64,000 bases of DNA. Origin: DASUAS01 sp963819475 (GTDB lineage Bacteria; Actinomycetota; Acidimicrobiia; IMCC26256; DASPTH01). The stretch spans positions 372,001-436,000 of the forward strand of contig CAWFWE010000004.1 in NCBI GenBank assembly GCA_963819475.1. Reading direction: 5' to 3'. Below the pieces are notes generated by a model. It did no database searches and was not told the origin of the DNA. It worked only from the letters and a program-made list of their open reading frames with translations. This document shows positions 59,460 to 64,000 of the stretch, piece by piece. The translations under genes and the position numbers were made by a program. Numbering within the stretch: the first letter of the stretch is position 1; each line of letters opens with the position of its first letter.

Positions 59460-60611
59460 GTGGCGAGCGGGACCTGGCGACGGCCGATGACGTCGCGAGA
59501 CACCGACGAGGAGCACCGGGCGTCGACGCCGCTCGAGCTGCTGTTCGACCTGTGCTTCGTGGTGGCGGTGTCGCGGGCCGCCGCGCTCCTGCACCATGCG
59601 ATCGCAGCGGGCGACGCCGGCAGCGCGGTCGTGAGCTACCTGCTGGTGTTCTTCGCCATCTGGTGGGCGTGGATGAACTTCACGTGGTTCTCCTCCGCCT
59701 ACGACAACGACGACGTGGTCTACCGCCTCCTCACGTTGGTGCAGATCACCGGGGTGCTCATCCTCGCCGCCGGCGTGCCCCGCGCCTTCGAGCACCGCGA
59801 CTTCGACATCGTGTTCGTCGGCTACCTGGTGATCCGTGCCGGTCTCGTGACCCTCTGGTTGCGTGCGGGACGCTACGACGAGGCCCGCCGCGCGACCGTG
59901 CACCGGTTCGCGGCGGGGGAGACCCTCTGCATGGTCGGGTGGGCCGGCGTGGCGCTGCTCGGCTGGCCGATCTGGGCGTTCGTCGTGCTCGGCATCGCCG
60001 AGCTGGCGGTCCCCGTGTGGGCGGAGCTGGCGGAGAAGACACCGTGGCACCCCGCGCACATCGCGGAGCGCTACGGCCTGTTCACGATCATCGTGCTCGG
60101 CGAGACCATCCTGGCGTCGTCGGTCGCGTTCCAGGCGGTGGTCGACGACCGGAGCGGCGACACCACCGCGGTGCTCACCGCGGTCGGTGCCCTCCTCACT
60201 GTGTTCTCCATGTGGTGGCTCTACTTCGCCAAACCGGCGGCGCCGTCACTGGTGTCGAACAGAGTCGGATTCCCGTGGGGCTACGGGCACTACGTGGTGT
60301 TCGCCGCCGCCGCGGCGGTCGGCGCGGGCGTGGGGGTGGTGGTCGACTCGGTCTCGGGGCACGCGCGCGTGTCCGACACCGGGGCCGCGGCGGCCTTCAC
60401 GATCCCGGTCGTGCTCTACGTGGCGGCGGTCGTGTTCATCCAGGCGCTGCTCTTCGGCATGCACCGGCTGCGCCTCGCGGCGTCAGTGGCCGCGGTCCTG
60501 CTCGTCGCCGCCGCGACCTTCACCGACCAGCCGGTCCTGGTCACCGGCATCGTCCTCGCCGTCCTCATCGTCGCGATGATGCTGATCAGCGCCCGCACGG
60601 CCGCGCCCTGA
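59460..60611 (+). CDS. Low temperature requirement A (LtrA) family membrane protein
   Basis: 383 aa from the GTG at 59460, chosen because family members carry a WRRPM segment near the N-terminus (VASGTWRRPM); the ATG at 59487 is an alternative. TPLELLFDLCFVVAVSRAAA is the hallmark, then WWAWMNFTWFSSAYDNDDVV and ERYGLFTIIVLGETILASSV. About ten membrane helices. Originally linked to growth at low temperature in Listeria; the function is still unclear. Followed by a GtrA gene. Confidence 0.88.
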   Translation: MASGTWRRPMTSRDTDEEHRASTPLELLFDLCFVVAVSRAAALLHHAIAAGDAGSAVVSYLLVFFAIWWAWMNFTWFSSAYDNDDVVYRLLTLVQITGVLILAAGVPRAFEHRDFDIVFVGYLVIRAGLVTLWLRAGRYDEARRATVHRFAAGETLCMVGWAGVALLGWPIWAFVVLGIAELAVPVWAELAEKTPWHPAHIAERYGLFTIIVLGETILASSVAFQAVVDDRSGDTTAVLTAVGALLTVFSMWWLYFAKPAAPSLVSNRVGFPWGYGHYVVFAAAAAVGAGVGVVVDSVSGHARVSDTGAAAAFTIPVVLYVAAVVFIQALLFGMHRLRLAASVAAVLLVAAATFTDQPVLVTGIVLAVLIVAMMLISARTAAP

Positions 60612-60663
60612 CGCCGGCAGCGATCTCGCGAAGCTCTCATCTCGCACTCACGAAGCGACCGGC

Positions 60664-61155
60664 ATGATCGGGAGCATCGACCGGTCGACGCTCCTCCCCA
60701 CCGCGCCCTCGTCGGCGCTCGTCACGCGCCTGGCGCGCTGCATGGGCGTCTCCGTCATCACCACCGTGATCAGCTTCACGACCCTCGCCGCGTGCACCTT
60801 GGGCCTCGGGCTGGCAGCCTGGGTCGCGAACGTGGTCGCGACCGGGGTCGCCACCGTGCCCTCGTACCACCTCAACCGGCGGTGGACGTGGGGCCGGCGC
60901 GACGCCAGTCACCTCTGGCGGGAGATCATGCCGTTCTGGGTGCTCTCGTTCACCGGTCTCGTGCTGTCGACGATCGCAGTGGCACTGGCCGACGGGTGGG
61001 CCGGCGGCATGCACATCACGTCGCCCGCCATCCACACCGGGGTGCTGCTCACCGCGCAGCTCAGTGGCTTCGGGCTCCTGTGGATCGCACAGTTCATCCT
61101 GCTCGACCGCGTGCTGTTCGCCGACCGCACCGAGCGAGACCCGATCAGGCGGTGA
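60664..61155 (+). CDS. GtrA-family membrane protein
   Basis: 163 aa, four hydrophobic helices: VSVITTVISFTTLAACTLGL, WVANVVATGVATVPSYHLNR with the typical RRWTWGRR basic turn, MPFWVLSFTGLVLSTIAVAL and LLTAQLSGFGLLWIAQFILL. GtrA-like proteins help flip or transfer lipid-linked sugars. Convergent with PAP2, overlapping it by 11 bp at the 3' ends. Confidence 0.88.
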   Translation: MIGSIDRSTLLPTAPSSALVTRLARCMGVSVITTVISFTTLAACTLGLGLAAWVANVVATGVATVPSYHLNRRWTWGRRDASHLWREIMPFWVLSFTGLVLSTIAVALADGWAGGMHITSPAIHTGVLLTAQLSGFGLLWIAQFILLDRVLFADRTERDPIRR

Positions 61156-61954
61156 CCAACGACCGGTCCCGGCGACGGGCGAGCAGGCGCTCGATGCCGA
61201 GCGCGCCCAGGTAGCCGAGTGCCAGCACCACCCAGCCGCCGACCGCGTCGAGGATCCAGTGGTTGGCGGTGACGACGATGCAGAAGAAGATGCTCACCGG
61301 GTACAGGGTCCAGAGCACCTTGGCCCAGGTGTGGCGCAGGAGCGGCCACACCGCGAGCACCGACCACGTCGACCAACCCACGTGCAGGCTGGGCATGGCC
61401 GCGAAGAGGTTGCCGTAGGCGCGGATGGCCGCGGCCGATGGCTGGCCGTCAGGCCCCAGGTGCACGCGCACTTGGGGCCCGAAGTTGAAGTAGCGCGCGG
61501 CGGTGTCGACGAACCCGAAGCGGCCGGGCATGAGCCGCGGCGGCATGAGCGGATAGAACCAGAACACGACGATCGAGACCGCGAGCATCAGCACCAGCGT
61601 GTTGCGCCAGCGCACGTAGCGCGCCGGGGCCTTGCGGTAGAGCCAAACCAGCGCGACCACCGGCATCACGAAGTGGATGGTGCCGTAGTAGATGTTCCAG
61701 AACGCCATGAACCAGTCGACGTGCAGGAACGCGTGCTCGATCGAGTACTCGTGGTACAAGCCGAGGAACTTCTCTGCGTCGACGATCTGCAGCGCGTGGC
61801 GGTACGCGGTCGCGCTGGTGCCCGTGGTCTTGTCGCGCAGCCAGTCGTAGACGAGGTAGATGCCCGCGCCGGCGAGCAGTTCCAGGATCCAGCCGTGGCG
61901 GATGCGCCGCGAGACGGGCCCCCCACCCACCGCGCGGGTCTCGGTGGTGGTCAC
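61145..61954 (-). CDS. PAP2-superfamily membrane protein (AUR1/IPC-synthase-like)
   Basis: 269 aa from the GTG at 61954, overlapping the thioesterase stop (GTGA). Six helices. The phosphatase motifs are MPSLHVGWSTWSVLAVW, with the catalytic His in SLH, and TANHWILDAVGGWVVLALG, with the second His and Asp. Long N-terminal part as in the actinobacterial group related to inositolphosphoryl transferases. Likely acts on a lipid phosphate or transfers a phospho-head group. Confidence 0.88.
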   Translation of the reverse strand: MTTTETRAVGGGPVSRRIRHGWILELLAGAGIYLVYDWLRDKTTGTSATAYRHALQIVDAEKFLGLYHEYSIEHAFLHVDWFMAFWNIYYGTIHFVMPVVALVWLYRKAPARYVRWRNTLVLMLAVSIVVFWFYPLMPPRLMPGRFGFVDTAARYFNFGPQVRVHLGPDGQPSAAAIRAYGNLFAAMPSLHVGWSTWSVLAVWPLLRHTWAKVLWTLYPVSIFFCIVVTANHWILDAVGGWVVLALGYLGALGIERLLARRRDRSLVTA

Positions 61955-62361
61955 TCCGCCTTGCGCCGCACGATGAACGTGCCCATCGCGCGTGAGACGA
62001 CGCCACCGTCGGCGTCGCTGACCGTGGACTCCACGTAGGCGACCTGGCGGGTGAGCTGCACCACCTCGCCGCGCACCGCCAAGGCGTCGCCGACGCGCGG
62101 CGCGCGCCGGGTCTGGTACGAAACGTCGAGCGTGGCGACCCGGTCCCCGGATTGGAGCGCGCTGTTGGCGGCGAAGTTCATCGCCGCGTCGTGGATCACT
62201 CCGTACACGCCTCCGTGCACGATGCCGAACGGGTTGCCGGCCAACTCGGTCGGCGACCATGTCGCTTCGGCCCAGCCCTCGCCGTAGCGCTCGAAGGACA
62301 CGCCCAGCTGGCCGAGCAGCGGCATGCCACCGTCACCGAGCGAGCGATCGAGGTTCCGCAC
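61951..62361 (-). CDS. PaaI-type thioesterase (single hot-dog)
   Basis: 136 aa. AEATWSPTELAGNPFGIVHG with the HGGVYGVIHDAAMNFAAN helix is the 4HBT/PaaI core, including the conserved H-G-G and the Asp/Asn-bearing helix; RVATLDVSYQTRRAPRVGDA follows. Hydrolyses acyl-CoA in the cytosol. First gene of a two-gene unit with PAP2 and divergent from a thiolase, so acyl-CoA metabolism is the shared theme. Confidence 0.85.
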   Translation of the reverse strand: MRNLDRSLGDGGMPLLGQLGVSFERYGEGWAEATWSPTELAGNPFGIVHGGVYGVIHDAAMNFAANSALQSGDRVATLDVSYQTRRAPRVGDALAVRGEVVQLTRQVAYVESTVSDADGGVVSRAMGTFIVRRKAE

Positions 62362-62420
62362 CGGGGGGAGGCTATCGGCGCCGACCTATCGTTGCGCGCC
62401 CGCGCGCCAGGGAGGTGCCC

Positions 62421-63572
62421 ATGCCGAACGCCGTGATCGTCGACGCCATTCGAACCCCGCTCGGGCGTCGCAACGGCCGGCTCTCCGGCTGGCATCCCGT
62501 CGACCTCGCCGCGCACGTGCTCGACACGCTCATGGTGCGCCACGACCTCGACCCTGCGGTGGTCGACGACGTGATCATGGGCTGTGTCTCCCAGGTCGGT
62601 GAACAGGCGCTGAACATCGGGCGCAACGCGCTCCTCGCCGCCGGGTTCCCCGACTCCGTGCCGGGCACCACCGTCGACCGGCAGTGCGGCTCGTCGCAAC
62701 AGGCCCTCCACTTCGCCGCCCAGGGCGTCATCGCGGGTGCGTACGACGTGGTGATCGCGGCGGGCGTCGAAAGCATGAGCCGGGTACCGATGGGCTCGTC
62801 GGTGCTCGGCGCCGACCCCTTCGGTTCGCGCCTGGTGGCGCGCTATCCCGACCTCGTGCCCCAGGGCATCTCGGCCGAGCTCATCGCCGGGAAGTGGGCG
62901 CTCTCGCGCGAGGACCTCGACGAGTACGCGCTCGGTTCCCAGCAGCGGGCGGCGCAGGCCACCGCCGAGGCGCGGTTCGACCGCGAGCTGGTACCGGTGC
63001 CGGTGAGCGTCGACGGCGCCACCACCGTGATGACCGAGGACGAGGGCATCCGCCCCGACACCACCGCGGCGCGGCTGGCGGCGCTGAAGCCGGCGTTCAA
63101 GCCCGACGGCGTGGTCACTGCCGGCAACTCGTCGCAGATCAGCGACGGTGCTGCCGCGGTCCTGATCACCAGCGAGGAGGCGGCCACTCGCCTGGGCCTC
63201 ACGCCGCGTGCCCGGGTGCGGGCCTTCGCGCTCGCCGGCGCCGACCCGATCCTGATGCTCACCGCGCCGATTCCGGTCACCGGCCGGGTCCTCGAGCACG
63301 CCGGCCTCGCCCTCGACGACGTCGACCGCATCGAGATCAACGAGGCGTTCGCCAGCGTCGTGCTCGCCTGGGCCCGCGAGATCCGCCCCGACATGGAGCG
63401 GGTGAACGTCAACGGTGGCGCCATCGCGCTCGGCCACCCGTTGGGCAGCTCGGGGGCGCGGCTCATGGCGACGTTGCTCTGCGAGCTCGAACGCAGCAGT
63501 GGGCGCACCGGCCTGCAGTTGATGTGCGAAGGCGGCGGGCTCGCCAACGCCACCGTCATCGAGCGCGTCTAG
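62421..63572 (+). CDS. Thiolase family protein (acetyl-CoA acyltransferase)
   Basis: 383 aa from the ATG at 62421 with GGGAGG upstream. Acyl-accepting Cys89 in TTVDRQCGSSQQAL, substrate loop NINEAF-like EINEAFASVVLAW, His in ALGHPLGSSGARL and the second catalytic Cys in LQLMCEGGGLANA. All catalytic residues are present. Degradative or biosynthetic direction cannot be decided. Divergent from the PaaI-type thioesterase. Confidence 0.93.
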   Translation: MPNAVIVDAIRTPLGRRNGRLSGWHPVDLAAHVLDTLMVRHDLDPAVVDDVIMGCVSQVGEQALNIGRNALLAAGFPDSVPGTTVDRQCGSSQQALHFAAQGVIAGAYDVVIAAGVESMSRVPMGSSVLGADPFGSRLVARYPDLVPQGISAELIAGKWALSREDLDEYALGSQQRAAQATAEARFDRELVPVPVSVDGATTVMTEDEGIRPDTTAARLAALKPAFKPDGVVTAGNSSQISDGAAAVLITSEEAATRLGLTPRARVRAFALAGADPILMLTAPIPVTGRVLEHAGLALDDVDRIEINEAFASVVLAWAREIRPDMERVNVNGGAIALGHPLGSSGARLMATLLCELERSSGRTGLQLMCEGGGLANATVIERV

Positions 63573-63621
63573 CTCTCGGGCGCGTTCGCGTTCTGCCACC
63601 GCGGAGCGCGACCATGCGGGC

Positions 63622-63870
63622 ATGGCCGGGACGATCCTCCGCATCGTGCTCGGGGTCGCCGTCGCCCTCACGATCTACGTGATCGGCGCGTCGATGCTGC
63701 GGAAGTTCCACGTGGCGCCGCCCGAGGAGCCCGGTCCCGACGACATCAAGCCGGTCGACCTGCACTACCGCTGCATCGTCTGCGGCGCCGAGGTCACGAT
63801 GACCGCGGCCCAGGACGAAGACCCGGAGCCGCCGCGCCACTGTCGTGAGGACATGCTCCTGGTCGAATGA
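63622..63870 (+). CDS. Small membrane-anchored protein with CxxC
   Basis: 82 aa. One N-terminal helix (ILRIVLGVAVALTIYVIGAS), then a soluble tail with YRCIVCGAEVTMT and PPRHCREDMLLVE. C-x2-C plus a later H-C could bind zinc as in small rubredoxin-like ribbons. Family not named. Lies 49 nt downstream of the thiolase. Confidence 0.7.
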   Translation: MAGTILRIVLGVAVALTIYVIGASMLRKFHVAPPEEPGPDDIKPVDLHYRCIVCGAEVTMTAAQDEDPEPPRHCREDMLLVE

Positions 63871-63949
63871 GGTTCTCCCCAGCCTGTGGAGAAAGCTGTG
63901 TGAAGTTACAGGCCTGGGGTTCGGACATTCGCCCTGAAAGGGGCGAGCA

Positions 63950-64000
63950 TCACCGGAAGAATGTGGACAGCACGAACCCTACGACCAGCAGCACGAGGCC
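63950..64000 (-). CDS. C-terminus of a membrane protein (partial, continues beyond window)
   Basis: The minus-strand frame running in from base 64000 reads GLVLLVVGFVLSTFFR and stops at 63950-63952. A single hydrophobic helix ending in a basic residue; nothing more can be said from 16 codons. Confidence 0.5.
   Translation of the reverse strand, partial: GLVLLVVGFVLSTFFR

Noticed and set aside
1..64000. CRISPR arrays, rRNA genes, phage structural genes or a replication origin
   Set aside because: No spaced direct repeats, no rRNA-like sequence, no phage modules and no DnaA-box cluster were seen.

Overview
The window reads as a contiguous piece of a high-GC actinobacterial chromosome. Evidence: a three-gene sensor operon shaped like MtrA-MtrB-LpqB, ABC pairs of the DrrA/DrrB type, an SSI-like (subtilisin-inhibitor-like) lipoprotein, an LtrA protein, many GTG starts, and dense ATGA/GTGA gene overlaps. 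A placement near the Acidimicrobiia is plausible but is inference only. There is no rRNA and no CRISPR array; one tRNA gene (Ala, TGC) lies at 51.2 kb.

Left flank (1-10.8 kb), intact genes: a type II NADH dehydrogenase plus cytochrome bd operon (ndh-cydA-cydB, minus strand). It is divergent from a sugar-oxidation run (GMC oxidoreductase, zwf, GH15 hydrolase, aldose 1-epimerase). A YihY/BrkB membrane protein follows.

Middle (about 11-51 kb), accessory: stress, transport and redox genes mixed with an unusual number of broken genes. It holds a MerR-controlled metal locus; a Rieske/cupredoxin/universal-stress operon; a TetR/DHA2 efflux pair; a MarR/ClC operon; DoxX, YdhR and a DrrAB-like ABC exporter; an arylsulfotransferase; a response regulator-histidine kinase-GerMN operon; two HesB-like paralogues; a CDF cation exporter; an FAD-linked oxidase; GlnK-Amt; two NhaA antiporters; a peroxiredoxin; a tetraether-synthase-like radical SAM protein coupled to a methyltransferase; NrtS; and an ECF sigma/anti-sigma pair. 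Relics include clpC, IS110, a MalK/UgpC-type ATPase, PadR, SnoaL, glutaredoxin, a response regulator, DUF427 and a tyrosine recombinase carrying an in-frame stop. The recombinase lies next to tRNA-Ala.

Right flank (51.3-64 kb), again intact: an ATP-grasp/metallophosphoesterase pair, VOC and RibD-like enzymes, an SDR, DUF3224-MarR, a quinone-oxidoreductase-like MDR, LtrA, GtrA, PAP2-thioesterase, a thiolase and a small membrane zinc-ribbon-like protein.

Most notable observations: an identical 19-nt element upstream of both nhaA genes (a candidate cation-sensing RNA leader); the Tes-like radical SAM/methyltransferase pair; and the confinement of frame-disrupted genes to 11-51 kb, which looks like a decaying island rather than uniform sequencing error.
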